DNA of 64,000 nucleotides from Meiothermus sp. GTDB lineage: Bacteria > Deinococcota > Deinococci > Deinococcales > Thermaceae. The stretch is from assembly GCF_025060375.1 (NCBI RefSeq), contig NZ_JANXCG010000038.1, positions 1 through 64,000 of the forward strand. The letters are read 5' to 3'. This document shows positions 40,613 through 49,376 of this stretch, piece after piece (positions within the stretch are counted from its first letter, which is position 1; every line of letters begins with the position of its first letter). Under the pieces are notes generated by a model. The model was not told the DNA's origin. It made no database searches and saw only the letters and a program-made list of their open reading frames with translations. Position numbers and translations under genes: made by a program.

Positions 40613-41407
40613 ATGTCCTCTCATTTCAGTCGGGTGGCCTTTGCCTACGATCGCACCCGCTACCATCCGCCTGAGGTTTCTGGACGAATTGCCACCGCCA
40701 TTACCACGCCTGTAGAGAGGGTGTTCCGAGACCCGTTGTTTCTGGAGGTGGGGGCGGGTACGGGTCGCATCTCGGTGCCCATAATCGCCCGGGGGTACCG
40801 CTACATCGCTTTGGATAACGACCCGGCTATGCTTGAGGTTTTGCGGCAAAAGGTGGCGGGGGTAGCCCGAAAGGCCAGGTTGGTTGAGGCCGATGCTCAT
40901 GCGCTGCCCTTTGAGCGGCACAGCCTCCACGCGGTGATTGCGGTTCACCTCTGGCACCTTTTGGACGATTGGCGGAGGGCCCTGCAGGAATGCCTGCGGG
41001 TGCTACGCCCCGGTGGGTTTTTGTTTGAGGGCTGGGATCAGGCCAACGGCGAGAGCGAGGACTGCCGCATTCAGCGGAGGTGGCAGGAGATTTTAGCCCG
41101 GATGGGGTACCGCCTGGAGCGGGGCCGGCACCAGGCCCGGCTGGCCGAGGTGGAAAGGGAGCTACTCCGCAGGCGGTTGGAGCCGAGGAGCAAGGTTGTG
41201 GCTGAGTGGGTGGAGATGCGGAGCCCCAGGGCCAGCTTGGAGATGCTGCTCGAGCGCATCTACTCCTTCACCTGGGGGGTTCCGGAGGAGGTTTTCCGCC
41301 CCTCCATCGCGGAGCTTGCCCAGTGGGTGAACGAGGTTTACCCAGACCCCGATCTCGAGTACCCGATTCACTGGAGGTTTGTGGTGCGGACAACCCGGCT
41401 GCCCTAA
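40613..41407 (+). CDS. Class I SAM-dependent methyltransferase
   Basis: A 264-residue methyltransferase of the UbiE/Methyltransf_11 type. The SAM site is visible: motif I LEVGAGTGRISVPII (about 45-59), acidic loop YIALDNDPAMLEVL, VEADAHALPFERHSLHAVIAVHLWHLLDDWRRALQECLRVLRPGGFLFEG. The second half is helical and charged and may bind the substrate, which is unknown; a quinone, a small acid or an RNA are all possible. Its TAA stop overlaps the TAG of the S41 peptidase on the other strand. TATCAT lies 10 bases before the ATG. Confidence 0.85.
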   Translation: MSSHFSRVAFAYDRTRYHPPEVSGRIATAITTPVERVFRDPLFLEVGAGTGRISVPIIARGYRYIALDNDPAMLEVLRQKVAGVARKARLVEADAHALPFERHSLHAVIAVHLWHLLDDWRRALQECLRVLRPGGFLFEGWDQANGESEDCRIQRRWQEILARMGYRLERGRHQARLAEVERELLRRRLEPRSKVVAEWVEMRSPRASLEMLLERIYSFTWGVPEEVFRPSIAELAQWVNEVYPDPDLEYPIHWRFVVRTTRLP

Positions 41408-42390
41408 CGCGGTCCCAGCAGGTGTTGAAGGGCAACCTCGAGCTGCCTTTGGGGGTTCGGTTCTGCCCAGTCGGGCTCAACCCCGCGGCTTTCCCAGGTA
41501 GGGCCGCTTAGGGGAGCCAGTACCCCGCTCGCAACCAGCGCCACCCCCCCGTCGGGAAAGCAGTAGGGGGTCAGGGCCTCGGTGTTGCCTGCGCTGCGGG
41601 TGCCCACCAGGTAGGCCCGCCCTGCGCCCTTTAGGGCCCCTGCCAACCCCTCGGCTGCCGAGTGGGTTTGGCTGTCTATCAGCACCACCAGGGGCTTTTG
41701 GGTGTTTGGAGGGCCCAGGAAGGGGATGGTGGGAAGGGGAAGTGCCCCGAGGCCCCGGCTGACCAGCCGCCAAGGTACCCCCCGCATGAATACCCCAGCC
41801 GCCTCGGCCATGTGCAGCACCAGCCCACCAGGGTTTCCGCGCAGGTCGAGGATGTAGCCTCGAGCCTGCCCCTCATGGTGACGGACAGCCGTCCGCAAAA
41901 GCTCAATTCCGCTTCGGTCCACCAGGTTGCCCAGACGCACCACCACCACCCCGTTGACAACCCGCACCTCTGAGGAGCCGTAGCTCGGTGGGGGTGGGCT
42001 GGGCTCCTTGGGGTGGGGTGCTGGGAGGGGTGCGGTGGGGGAGGTGGGTGGTGGCGCCAGCTCTTCCTCTTTGAAGGGCAACGGCAAGCACGCCACCTGG
42101 CCCAGGTAGCGACGAGCCTCCTGGGGGTTGAGTACCCGGGAGTGGGCATCCCCGAGCTCGGCGTACATCTCGTCCAGCAGCCGGTACAGCTCCTCCCAGC
42201 TTCGTGCTTGGGGCAACCGCTGGCGGTAGGCCTGGCCCACCCGCTCCCAGTCCACCCCTTTGAACTGAGGGTCGTAGTAGCGTTCCCTAACCAGCCACCA
42301 AGCCTGCTCGAAGCGGAGCGCGAATTCCCGGGGGGGCTGGGCTAAGGCGAGGCCCAGCAGGGTGGCCAGGGCGAGCGTCCAGCCGCGCAT
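41404..42390 (-). CDS. S41-like peptidase without PDZ domain, secreted
   Basis: A 328-residue exported protein: signal peptide (RGWTLALATLLGLALA), helical N-terminal region (FEQAWWLVRERYYDPQFKGVDWERVGQAYRQRLPQARSWEELYRLLDEMYAELGDAHSRVL, typical of tail-specific proteases), a 35-residue Pro-rich linker exactly where a PDZ domain usually sits, and a peptidase core with YILDLRGNPGG, LVVLIDSQTHSAAEGLAGAL (nucleophile Ser) and VGTRSAGNTEAL. As in the S41 gene at 22.2 kb, the Lys of CtpA's TxGKG motif is absent. ATG 42390 opens the signal peptide and lies 6 bases from a TATCAT box. Confidence 0.8.
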   Translation of the reverse strand: MRGWTLALATLLGLALAQPPREFALRFEQAWWLVRERYYDPQFKGVDWERVGQAYRQRLPQARSWEELYRLLDEMYAELGDAHSRVLNPQEARRYLGQVACLPLPFKEEELAPPPTSPTAPLPAPHPKEPSPPPPSYGSSEVRVVNGVVVVRLGNLVDRSGIELLRTAVRHHEGQARGYILDLRGNPGGLVLHMAEAAGVFMRGVPWRLVSRGLGALPLPTIPFLGPPNTQKPLVVLIDSQTHSAAEGLAGALKGAGRAYLVGTRSAGNTEALTPYCFPDGGVALVASGVLAPLSGPTWESRGVEPDWAEPNPQRQLEVALQHLLGPR

Positions 42391-42396
42391 GGCCGC

Positions 42397-42438
42397 ATGA
42401 TAAGCCTTTGGATGGCCCAGCCGCACCTGGGGTATCGT
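42397..42438. promoter_or_regulatory. Divergent -10 boxes of the S41 peptidase and first AI-2E gene
   Basis: TATCAT on the minus strand (42397-42402), 6 bases before ATG 42390, and TATCGT on the plus strand (42433-42438), 8 bases before ATG 42447. Confidence 0.4.
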
Positions 42439-42446
42439 AATAGCCG

Positions 42447-43559
42447 ATGCGCCAGGATCTGCTCGAGGTGTGGAAGATTCTTTGGGTGCGGCTTGCGGTT
42501 TATGCCTTGCTGGCCTACCTCCTTTTGCAGGCCCTGTTTTTGCTTTTGGGTGGGGCCCGGGGGGCGCTGGTCACCTTGGCCTTGGCTTCCGCCTTTGCCT
42601 ATCTCGCCGCGCCCATCGTGCGGGCCTTGGAGCGCTGGCGTGTGCCCCGTGGGGTAGGGGTGGGCCTGGTGTACGTGGGGGTGGGGCTTTTCCTAGGGCT
42701 CTCCTCCTACCTGATTGCTGACATGGTGGGTGTGCTGGCCCGCTTTAGCGCGGAGCTACCCCGGCTGCTGCAGCCCTGGTTGGCTTGGATTGACAACCTA
42801 CCTTCCCGAGTGGGCCAGGTCGAGATTCCCCCAGCCCTGGAGGGCGTCTTTTCCCAGGTAGCCCAAAGCCTCCAGACCCTTCTGCAGGGGTTTACCCAAA
42901 CCCTCCTGCAAGCCCTGCAGGCCTTGCTGGTCCAGGGGGGAAGCCTGGTGGGGTTTCTCGCCTCTTTGGTGGGGGGGGTACTGCAGTTTTTCGCTGCCCT
43001 TATTATCTCCATCTACCTGCTCTACGACCTGCCCAAAATCTCCAGTACCCTCCTCGGGGCCGTGCCTCTTCCCTACCAGTCGCTGGCCCTTGACCTGGCG
43101 CTCAAGCTGGACCGCGCGGTGGGGGGGTATCTCCGGGGGCAGATTGTGGTGGCGGCCTGTGTGGGGCTTCTGGTAGCGCTGGGATTTTGGGCGTTTGGGG
43201 TGCCGATGGCGGGGGCCCTGGGGTTTTTGGCCGGGGTGTTCAACATCATCCCCTATGTGGGGGTCGTCATTTCCACGGTACCCGCGGTTTTGCTCGCTTT
43301 GAGCGCTGGGGGATGGCCGCAGGTGCTGGCAGTGCTGGCGGTGGTGGTGCTGGCCAACCAAGTGGAAGCTCACCTGCTGGGCCCCCGCATCCTGGGCCAG
43401 GCCACCAGCTTGCACCCGGTGAGCGTGATCGCTGCCCTTCTGATAGGCTCGAGCCTCTACGGCCTGGTTGGGGCCTTGCTGGCGGTGCCCTTGGCGGCAT
43501 TTCTGAAGCTCCTCTATGTGGAGTTCTACCAGAAAAGCCGCTTCTACCTTGAGGGATGA
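42447..43559 (+). CDS. AI-2E family transporter, first copy
   Basis: A 370-residue membrane protein of the AI-2E/PerM family with about eight helices. After the first pair of helices (AVYALLAYLLLQALFLLLGG, LVTLALASAFAYLAAPIVRAL) comes a soluble amphipathic region (ELPRLLQPWLAWIDNLPSRVGQVEIPPALEGVFSQVAQSLQTLLQG) and the second membrane half with FFAALIISIYLLYDLPKI, VFNIIPYVGVVISTVPAVLLALSAGG and the family signature HLLGPRILGQATSLHPVSVIAALLIGSSLYGLVGALLAVPLAAFLKLL. Members export various small molecules or ions; substrate unknown. Followed after 3 bp by a paralogue. Confidence 0.88.
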   Translation: MRQDLLEVWKILWVRLAVYALLAYLLLQALFLLLGGARGALVTLALASAFAYLAAPIVRALERWRVPRGVGVGLVYVGVGLFLGLSSYLIADMVGVLARFSAELPRLLQPWLAWIDNLPSRVGQVEIPPALEGVFSQVAQSLQTLLQGFTQTLLQALQALLVQGGSLVGFLASLVGGVLQFFAALIISIYLLYDLPKISSTLLGAVPLPYQSLALDLALKLDRAVGGYLRGQIVVAACVGLLVALGFWAFGVPMAGALGFLAGVFNIIPYVGVVISTVPAVLLALSAGGWPQVLAVLAVVVLANQVEAHLLGPRILGQATSLHPVSVIAALLIGSSLYGLVGALLAVPLAAFLKLLYVEFYQKSRFYLEG

Positions 43560-43562
43560 GGT

Positions 43563-44699
43563 ATGCGCGGGACGCTGGTGTGGGCTTGGCAGAACCCTTG
43601 GGTGCGCCTTTTGGCCTATTTGGCCCTGGCGGGCTTGGGTTTTGCTGTATTGGCCTGGGTGGTCAATGGGGCTCGAGGAGCGCTTAGCATCGTGGCGGCG
43701 GCCTTTGTGTTTTCGTATGTGGTGAGCCCGGTGGTGGCCTGGTTTGAGGCCCGTGGGCTGGGCCGGGCCTTGGGGGTGGGGGCGGTCTTTGTGGGAATGC
43801 TTCTTGTTCTGGCCTTTTCCACCGTACTTTTGGCCGGTATGGTGGGCCAACTGGCCCGGCTGGCTGCTGGCCTGCCCCGCCTGCTGCAGCCCCTGGTGAG
43901 CTGGGTTCAGGGTCTGCCCGACCAGATAGGCCAGGTGGAGCTGCCCCCGGTGCTGCTTGAAGCCCTGGCCCAGGCCACCCTGAACCTGCAAGACCTGATC
44001 GCGGCTTTTACCCAAATTCTCCTCCAGGCCCTGCAGGGGGTGCTGGCCCAGGGGGGCAACCTGCTGGGCTTTTTTTCCTCCCTGCTGGGGGGGGCCTTTC
44101 AGCTCCTCACTGTGATCACCATTTCCATTTACCTGCTCTACGACCTACCCCGGGTGGGCGCAGCCATTTTCAGGGCCATTCCCGAGCCTTTTCAGCCTGC
44201 GGCGAAGGAGCTGCTCCGGAAGGCCGACCTGGCCTTTGGTGGGTATGTGCGGGGTACGATTCTGGGTGCAGTGGCCAACGGAGGGGTGGTGGCTTTGGCG
44301 ATGTACCTCTCCTTTGGGGTTTTTCAAGGCTTTGGCCTGGAAGTACTTACCCAGGCCATGGTGCTGGGTTTTTTGGCCTTTGTTTTCAGCTTCGTCCCGG
44401 TGCTTGGGGTGATCATCTCGGCCATTCCGGCCCTGGTGCTGGCCCTGCCTCTAGGCTGGCTGGCCTTTGGGGTGGTGGCCCTGGCCCTTTGGCTTTGCAA
44501 CCAGGTTTCGGGGATAATCTGGCCAGTTATCATGGGCCGAACCACCAGCCTGCATCCGGTGACCGGTATCGCTGCGGTCCTGATCGGAGCCTCTCTTATG
44601 GGGCTGGGTGGGGCTTTACTGGCGGTGCCATTGGCGGCTTTCCTCAAGTTGCTCTACACCGACTACTACCTGCGCAGCCGCTTTTACCGGGAAGGCTAG
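43563..44699 (+). CDS. AI-2E family transporter, second copy
   Basis: A 378-residue paralogue of the preceding gene, with the same layout: two N-terminal helices, an amphipathic soluble stretch (LPRLLQPLVSWVQGLPDQIGQVELPPVLLEALAQATLNLQDLIAAF), TVITISIYLLYDLPRV, and a final block GIIWPVIMGRTTSLHPVTGIAAVLIGASLMGLGGALLAVPLAAFLKLLYTDYYLRSRFYREG. The start lies 3 bp after the stop of the first copy, so the pair is one transcript and a tandem duplication, diverged to perhaps half identity by eye. They may form a hetero-oligomer. Confidence 0.88.
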   Translation: MRGTLVWAWQNPWVRLLAYLALAGLGFAVLAWVVNGARGALSIVAAAFVFSYVVSPVVAWFEARGLGRALGVGAVFVGMLLVLAFSTVLLAGMVGQLARLAAGLPRLLQPLVSWVQGLPDQIGQVELPPVLLEALAQATLNLQDLIAAFTQILLQALQGVLAQGGNLLGFFSSLLGGAFQLLTVITISIYLLYDLPRVGAAIFRAIPEPFQPAAKELLRKADLAFGGYVRGTILGAVANGGVVALAMYLSFGVFQGFGLEVLTQAMVLGFLAFVFSFVPVLGVIISAIPALVLALPLGWLAFGVVALALWLCNQVSGIIWPVIMGRTTSLHPVTGIAAVLIGASLMGLGGALLAVPLAAFLKLLYTDYYLRSRFYREG

Positions 44700-44806
44700 T
44701 CAAGCACCCCGCAAGAGGTCTTGCACAGCTGAATCAACGGGCCTTTTCGCCTTCCAGCAAACGCTCCATGCGGGGCCTGGGTTGGGGGGAGTCGGCGTGC
44801 GGGCGC

Positions 44807-45622
44807 TTAGACATCCCAGTAGTCGTCGGGGTAGGGCAGCCCCACCGCCTGGGCAAAGGCCTGTAAGCCCAGGCGGTCGGGCACCTCCAGGTGGTAGCGG
44901 AAGTTCCACAGGTAGTGCTGCATGAGCCTTTCGGGCACCCCCAGGCGCTGGGCCTCGCGCCCGGCCACCGCAGCCAGGTTGCCAAGGCCCAAGGAACGCG
45001 CCTGGCGCAGCCTGCGCACAATTTCCGGTGGGGGCGGTGCGTTTTTCCGGGTGGTCCAGACCGCAAACACAAAGGGCAGGCGGGTCCGCTCAAACCACTT
45101 CATGGAGAGGTCGGTGATGCGGATGCCCTCGAGCTCGCTGGGCACCTGGTGCACCGACTCGGGAATTACCGACAGCAAGCTGCAGTAGGCCGCAATGGCC
45201 TGGTCGCCTATGAGCAAAACCCCGTCATAGCGCTCCAAGAGCTCCAGGCCTCCTCCTTCTGGGATGAGCTCGGCCCTCACGCCGTCGGCTTTTAGTAAGT
45301 AGCGCAGGAGCTCTACCGAGGTAGCGCTTTCGGTGGTGATGGCTAGGTGCTTCAGTGCCTCCCAGGGCTTTCGGTGAAAGAGGTTTACCGAGTAGACCGG
45401 CCCCAGGTCGGCGATGCTGAAGTCGGGCAGGGGTCTGAGCCGGTCGGCGTTTTTCAGGTAGAAGTAGGAGGACACCAGGCTCAGGTCCACCGAGCCCTCC
45501 AAGAGCCACTGGTTAAGCTGGGTGGGCACCCCGTAGCGAAAGGCGATACCATCGCCTTCCTCCAGGAAGTGGTACAGGGGAGCCACGTTGGCATAGCGGG
45601 GAATCCCGAGGATGTAGCTCAT
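44807..45622 (-). CDS. mqnA: Chorismate dehydratase (futalosine pathway)
   Basis: MqnA dehydrates chorismate to 3-enolpyruvylbenzoate in the futalosine route to menaquinone. The 271-residue protein has a periplasmic-binding-protein-like fold: YILGIPRYANVAPLYHFLEEGDG, VPTQLNQWLLEGSVDLSLVSSYFYLKN, LLIGDQAIAAY, and MQHYLWNFRYHLEVPDRLGLQAFAQAVGLP at the end, matching MqnA/MqnD-type proteins; the NxxLxxGxxDxxxxSS pattern is the family mark. It lies 35 bp downstream of mqnC on the same strand, which supports the assignment. No strong ribosome site is visible before ATG 45622. Confidence 0.88.
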   Translation of the reverse strand: MSYILGIPRYANVAPLYHFLEEGDGIAFRYGVPTQLNQWLLEGSVDLSLVSSYFYLKNADRLRPLPDFSIADLGPVYSVNLFHRKPWEALKHLAITTESATSVELLRYLLKADGVRAELIPEGGGLELLERYDGVLLIGDQAIAAYCSLLSVIPESVHQVPSELEGIRITDLSMKWFERTRLPFVFAVWTTRKNAPPPPEIVRRLRQARSLGLGNLAAVAGREAQRLGVPERLMQHYLWNFRYHLEVPDRLGLQAFAQAVGLPYPDDYWDV

Positions 45623-45657
45623 ATCCGAAAGGAGCGGCTCTCGCTGGGGCCCTATTC

Positions 45658-46803
45658 CTAGGGGCTTGGGGCAGCCTCCATATCGTAAACCCTCAGTTCG
45701 TTGTAGAGGGCATCGCGCTCTACGGGTATTCGGCCGGCTGCCCGGATGAGCTCCACCATCTTTTGCCTGGAAAGGCCCAGCGGGCTGGTGGCTCCGGCGG
45801 CGTGGGCGATGTGCTCCTCGATGATGGTGCCGTCAATGTCGGAGACCCCCCAGTCGAGTGAGACCTGGACCAGTTCAGAGGAGATCATCACCCAGTAGCC
45901 TTTGATGTGGTCAAAGTTGTCTAGGTAGAGCCGGGCCACGGCCAGATTGCGCAGGTCGTCCAGGCCAGTGGTGAACTCGGTCTTGCCTAGGTTGAAAGCC
46001 AGCGCATTGGCGTCGGGCTGGAAGGCCAGGGGAATGAAGCTGTAGAAGCCGCCGGTTTCGTCCTGCAGCCGGCGCAGCCGGTCCATGTGGTCAAGCCGCT
46101 CTTCCAGGGTTTCGATGTGGCCGTAGAGCATGGTGGCGTTGGTGCGTATGCCCAAGCTATGGGCCTCGCGGTGGATTTGCAGCCACTTCTCGGCCTTGAC
46201 CTTGTTTTTGGCGATCTGCCGGCGCACCCGCTCGGCAAAGATTTCCGCGCCCCCCCCGGGCAGGGCGGCTAAGCCCGCTTCCTTGAGTTCTCGTAGGACC
46301 TCGAGGGTCGGTTTTTTGCTGATTCTGGACAGGTGTTCTATCTCGGCTGCGGTAAAGGCCTTGATCTGGAGACCAGGGAAGTTTTCCCTCAGGGCCCGCA
46401 CCATGGCTGGGTAGTAGCTCCAGGGGCGGGTGGGGTGGTGGCCGCTGGACATGTGCAGCTCGGTGAGGCCCGGTTCCCACTTTTCCCGCACCTTAGCCAC
46501 CACCTCCTCCACGTCGTAGTCCCAGGCCCGGGGGTCGCCCTTCCGGGCAGCAAAGGCGCAGAATGTGCAGCCCACGTAGCAGATGTTGGTGAACTCAAGC
46601 CTGAGCGAGTGCACAAAGTAGGTCTTGTGCCCGTGTTTTTGCTCCCGCACCCGGTTGGCCAGCCACATCAGGGTGGGGTAGTCGGGGGTTTGGTAGAGGA
46701 GCATGCCCTCCTCAAAGCTCAGGCGCTTGCCGGCTTCGACCTTGTCCACAATGGGGGCCAGCCGCAGGTCGCGCAGGGGAGGGGTGTAGCGGTCGCCCGT
46801 CAT
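45658..46803 (-). CDS. mqnC: Dehypoxanthine futalosine cyclase (radical SAM)
   Basis: MqnC is a radical SAM enzyme that cyclises dehypoxanthine futalosine. The 381-residue protein has the iron-sulfur motif CYVGCTFCAFAARKG (CxxxCxxC, about 66-73), preceded by HSLRLEFTN, and the family blocks VRREAKWEPGLTELHMSSGHHPTRPWSYY-like, GGGAEIFAERVRRQIAKNKVKAEKWLQIHREAH and TNATMLYGHIETLEERLDHM. The closest relatives are MqnE and the F420 enzymes CofG/CofH; the neighbourhood with mqnA and a UbiD-type decarboxylase points to MqnC. A TAGGAT box lies 7 bases before ATG 46803. Confidence 0.88.
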   Translation of the reverse strand: MTGDRYTPPLRDLRLAPIVDKVEAGKRLSFEEGMLLYQTPDYPTLMWLANRVREQKHGHKTYFVHSLRLEFTNICYVGCTFCAFAARKGDPRAWDYDVEEVVAKVREKWEPGLTELHMSSGHHPTRPWSYYPAMVRALRENFPGLQIKAFTAAEIEHLSRISKKPTLEVLRELKEAGLAALPGGGAEIFAERVRRQIAKNKVKAEKWLQIHREAHSLGIRTNATMLYGHIETLEERLDHMDRLRRLQDETGGFYSFIPLAFQPDANALAFNLGKTEFTTGLDDLRNLAVARLYLDNFDHIKGYWVMISSELVQVSLDWGVSDIDGTIIEEHIAHAAGATSPLGLSRQKMVELIRAAGRIPVERDALYNELRVYDMEAAPSP

Positions 46804-46810
46804 TGGGGAA

Positions 46811-46816
46811 ATCCTA
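46811..46816 (-). promoter_or_regulatory. Leaderless-type -10 box, mqnC
   Basis: TAGGAT on the minus strand, 7 bases before ATG 46803. Confidence 0.45.
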
Positions 46817-46889
46817 ACACCCCGGCCCCGTTTGGATTGTGCAGCTGGTGGGGGAACAGGTGGTTGGCGGCCCTTGGGAGCCTGGGTTT

Positions 46890-48704
46890 TCAGGGGGTCT
46901 TCGCCGTTTTGGTCGGTAGGGGGGGCAGGCCCAGGGCAGTCCAGCGCTCGTCCACCTGCCGCACGACCTTTGGGTCCATCGCAATTTTAGGTGGCCAGGG
47001 GCGCTCAAAGCCCTCCTCAGCCAGCTTCCGGGTGCCGTCCAGTACCAGCACCGGTCCTTCTACCCCCTGCATCACCCAGGCGTCCCGCTCGGGATCTATG
47101 TTGTTGAGCACCGCCCACATAACCTCGTCAAACTCCAGGCGGGTGTCGGCGTCGGTCAGCAGCATCAGCCGGATGCCCCTGCTTTGGGGGGTGCTCAGGA
47201 GCCTTTCCGCTACCGCTCGAGCCTGGTGCGGCCGGGTCTTCTCAAAGGTGGCCATCCAGATGCCGGGAAGCTGGGCCTGCCGTACACCGGGCAGTTCAGG
47301 GAGCCGAGGGTGGGCCTGGAGCGTAAAGGGCAACTCCCCTCCCTCCTCGGGTAGCTTGCGGGTTCCGTCCAGGATGAGTTTTCCGCCGTAGCCCATGGCC
47401 CGGCTGCTGTGGTCCAGCACGTCTATGGGTCCGCGGGAGATAAGGGTATCCCGTCCCGGCAGCGCGTGCTGGAGGGCAGCCTGGAGGGAGGCTGGGCCCT
47501 TGAGGGGGGCTTCGGCATCCAGCACCACCAGCACCTTGGCAAACATCATCTGGCCCAGGCCCAGCAGGCCGTTGGCCACCTTGTAGGCCTGGCCGGGGTA
47601 GGCTTTTTCTATCCCCACGTTGACCCAGTTGTGGGCCACCCCGGCTGGGGGCATGTGGTAGTCCCGAATCTCCGGGAGGATGAGCTGGGCGGCAGGTAGG
47701 AAGAGGCGTTCGGAAGCCTCTATGAGGTAAGCGTCCTCCATGGGGGGGCGCCCCACGATGGTGGTGGGGTAGACCGGGGTTTTGCGGTGGGTGATGGCGG
47801 TAACGTGGAAACGGGGGTAGAAGTCCTCCGGGGTGTAGAAGCCGGTGTGGTCCCCAAAGGGCCCCTCCAGCACCAGGTCCTCGGCAGGGTCCACATAGCC
47901 CTCCAGGACGAACTCGGCCTCGGCGGGGACGGGCAGGTCTACCGTCACGCCGCGGGTCAGCTCGACCGGCTTTCCCCGGAGAAATCCAGCCAGGTTGAAC
48001 TCGTTGACGCCCGGGATAGGGGGCACTGGGGCGGTGGCGGCATAGGTCAGGATAGGGTCGCCGCCTAAGGCTACGGCCACCTCGAGCCGCCGTCCCAGCC
48101 TCTTGGCCTTTTCGTAGTGCCGCCGACCCACCTTGTGAAGCTGCCAGTGCATGGCGGTGCTCCTTCGGTCCAGCACCTGCATGCGGTACATACCCAGGTT
48201 GAGCTCCCCGGTCTCGGGGTCTTTGGTGATGACCAGCGGCAGGGTGATGTAGGGCCCTCCGTCCAGGGGCCAGCACTTGAGGATGGGAAGCTGGAAGAGG
48301 TCCACTGCCTCGCCCCGCAGCACCACTTCCTGTACCGGCCCACCTCGCACCCGCCGAGGGAAGAAGCCCTTGAGCTGGCCCAGCTTGGGAAGCAAGGTTA
48401 GGGCGGCCCTCAGCCCACCCCCGCCAGGGTTGAGCCGCAGCAGGTTCCCTACCCGGACGGCCAGCTCATCCAGGCTTCGAACCCCCATGGCCCGGGCGGT
48501 GCGCTCAGCGGTGCCAAAGCCACCGATGAAAACGGGAAACCGGTGCCCTTTTACCTTTTCGAAAAGCAAGGCGGGCCCCCCCGCCTTGACCATCCGGTCG
48601 GCAATCTCGGTGATTTCCAGCTCGCAGGAGACCGGCTCGCGTACCCGCACCAGCTCTCCACGTCCCTCGAGGTCGGCGATAAAGGCTTGGAGGTTCTTGT
48701 ACAT
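46890..48704 (-). CDS. UbiD family decarboxylase, probable menaquinone pathway enzyme
   Basis: A 604-residue prenylated-FMN-dependent decarboxylase of the UbiD family, of the longer kind found with futalosine-pathway genes. Blocks: MYKNLQAFIADLEGRGELVRVREPV, VGNLLRLNPGG, KCWPLDGGPYITLPLVITKDPETGELNLGMYRMQVLDRRSTAMHWQLHK, ELTRGVTVDLPVPAEAEFVLEGYVDPAEDLVLEGPFGDHTGFYTPEDFYPRFHVTAITHRKTPVYPTTIVGRPPMED with the conserved Glu and Arg region. In the futalosine route it would remove the carboxyl group of prenylated 1,4-dihydroxy-6-naphthoate. The partner UbiX-type flavin prenyltransferase is not in the window. ATG 48704 is chosen: canonical start, and TATTCT 7 bases upstream. Confidence 0.85.
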   Translation of the reverse strand: MYKNLQAFIADLEGRGELVRVREPVSCELEITEIADRMVKAGGPALLFEKVKGHRFPVFIGGFGTAERTARAMGVRSLDELAVRVGNLLRLNPGGGGLRAALTLLPKLGQLKGFFPRRVRGGPVQEVVLRGEAVDLFQLPILKCWPLDGGPYITLPLVITKDPETGELNLGMYRMQVLDRRSTAMHWQLHKVGRRHYEKAKRLGRRLEVAVALGGDPILTYAATAPVPPIPGVNEFNLAGFLRGKPVELTRGVTVDLPVPAEAEFVLEGYVDPAEDLVLEGPFGDHTGFYTPEDFYPRFHVTAITHRKTPVYPTTIVGRPPMEDAYLIEASERLFLPAAQLILPEIRDYHMPPAGVAHNWVNVGIEKAYPGQAYKVANGLLGLGQMMFAKVLVVLDAEAPLKGPASLQAALQHALPGRDTLISRGPIDVLDHSSRAMGYGGKLILDGTRKLPEEGGELPFTLQAHPRLPELPGVRQAQLPGIWMATFEKTRPHQARAVAERLLSTPQSRGIRLMLLTDADTRLEFDEVMWAVLNNIDPERDAWVMQGVEGPVLVLDGTRKLAEEGFERPWPPKIAMDPKVVRQVDERWTALGLPPLPTKTAKTP

Positions 48705-48711
48705 CTGCCAC

Positions 48712-48717
48712 AGAATA
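48712..48717 (-). promoter_or_regulatory. Leaderless-type -10 box, UbiD-type gene
   Basis: TATTCT on the minus strand, 7 bases before ATG 48704. Confidence 0.45.
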
Positions 48718-48845
48718 GCCGATGGCTCCGGGCAGAACATGGGGGTATGCTGCGATGGCCTCTGTGCCTTTGGGCACGACACCCTCTGGAAAACCGTGTA
48801 AACTTACGGAGAAGAGCCCATTACGGGGCATCCGAAAGAACGGCT

Positions 48846-49376
48846 ATGCGTTATTCAGTCGGAACACACCGCCGCCGACCCAAGCGCGGCATGCGCCAAA
48901 ACACTGTGCCACGGTCCCGTCGCCGGGTTACCTCGGCAGGAGGGGTGGTGTTGCGCGAGCGCCCCGGAGGTAGAGGACTGGAGGTCTTGCTCATCGCCAT
49001 CAAGGACGGGCGGGTGTGGAGCTTGCCCAAGGGCCAGGTGGAGCCAGGGGAGCACTACCCGCAGACCGCCGTGCGCGAGGTTTGGGAGGAGACCGGCATC
49101 CGGGCAAAGGTGCTGGCCCCTTTGGGTAGCATCCGGTATCACTTCACGGTGCGGGACGATGGGGTTCAGACCACCGTGACCAAGGAGGTACACCACTTCC
49201 TCATGGGGTACGTGGCGGGGCTGCCCCGTCCCCAGAAGGAGGAGGTGGACGGGGTGGACTGGGTGCCGGTGCGTGAGGCTTTGCGCCGGCTAGTGCACCA
49301 GAACGAGCGGAATGCGGTGCTACGGGCCCTGGCCTGCTGGGAGGCCTTGGTGCCCACCGGGGCTAAGCCGAAGTAG
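48846..49376 (+). CDS. Nudix hydrolase
   Basis: A 176-residue Nudix protein. The core has TSAGGVVLRERPG, VLLIAIKDGRVWSLPKGQVEPGEHYPQTAVREVWEETGI with the full Nudix box (Gly, then REVWEETG) and VHHFLMGYVAGL. The basic N-terminus (THRRRPKRGMRQ, residues 7-18) is unusual and could contact nucleic acid. The family cleaves nucleoside diphosphates linked to another group; diadenosine polyphosphates are a common substrate of similar bacterial proteins, but not proven here. The start may be ATG 48846 or 48891. The 3' end overlaps the end of the receiver-roadblock gene by 14 bp. Confidence 0.82.
   Translation: MRYSVGTHRRRPKRGMRQNTVPRSRRRVTSAGGVVLRERPGGRGLEVLLIAIKDGRVWSLPKGQVEPGEHYPQTAVREVWEETGIRAKVLAPLGSIRYHFTVRDDGVQTTVTKEVHHFLMGYVAGLPRPQKEEVDGVDWVPVREALRRLVHQNERNAVLRALACWEALVPTGAKPK

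Noticed and set aside
42798..44015. Long minus-strand open frame (about 405 codons) opposite the two AI-2E genes
   Set aside because: It lies antisense to two well-supported membrane protein genes and its product is rich in His, Gln, Arg and Pro without any domain; a shadow of GC-rich coding sequence.
44711..44724. GCAAGA/TCTTGC palindrome after the AI-2E genes
   Set aside because: No T-run follows and the loop is too small for a normal hairpin; likely chance.
47296..48276. Second frame of 326 codons within the UbiD-type gene
   Set aside because: Same strand, other frame, Gly/Arg/Pro-rich composition; the UbiD frame carries all family motifs.
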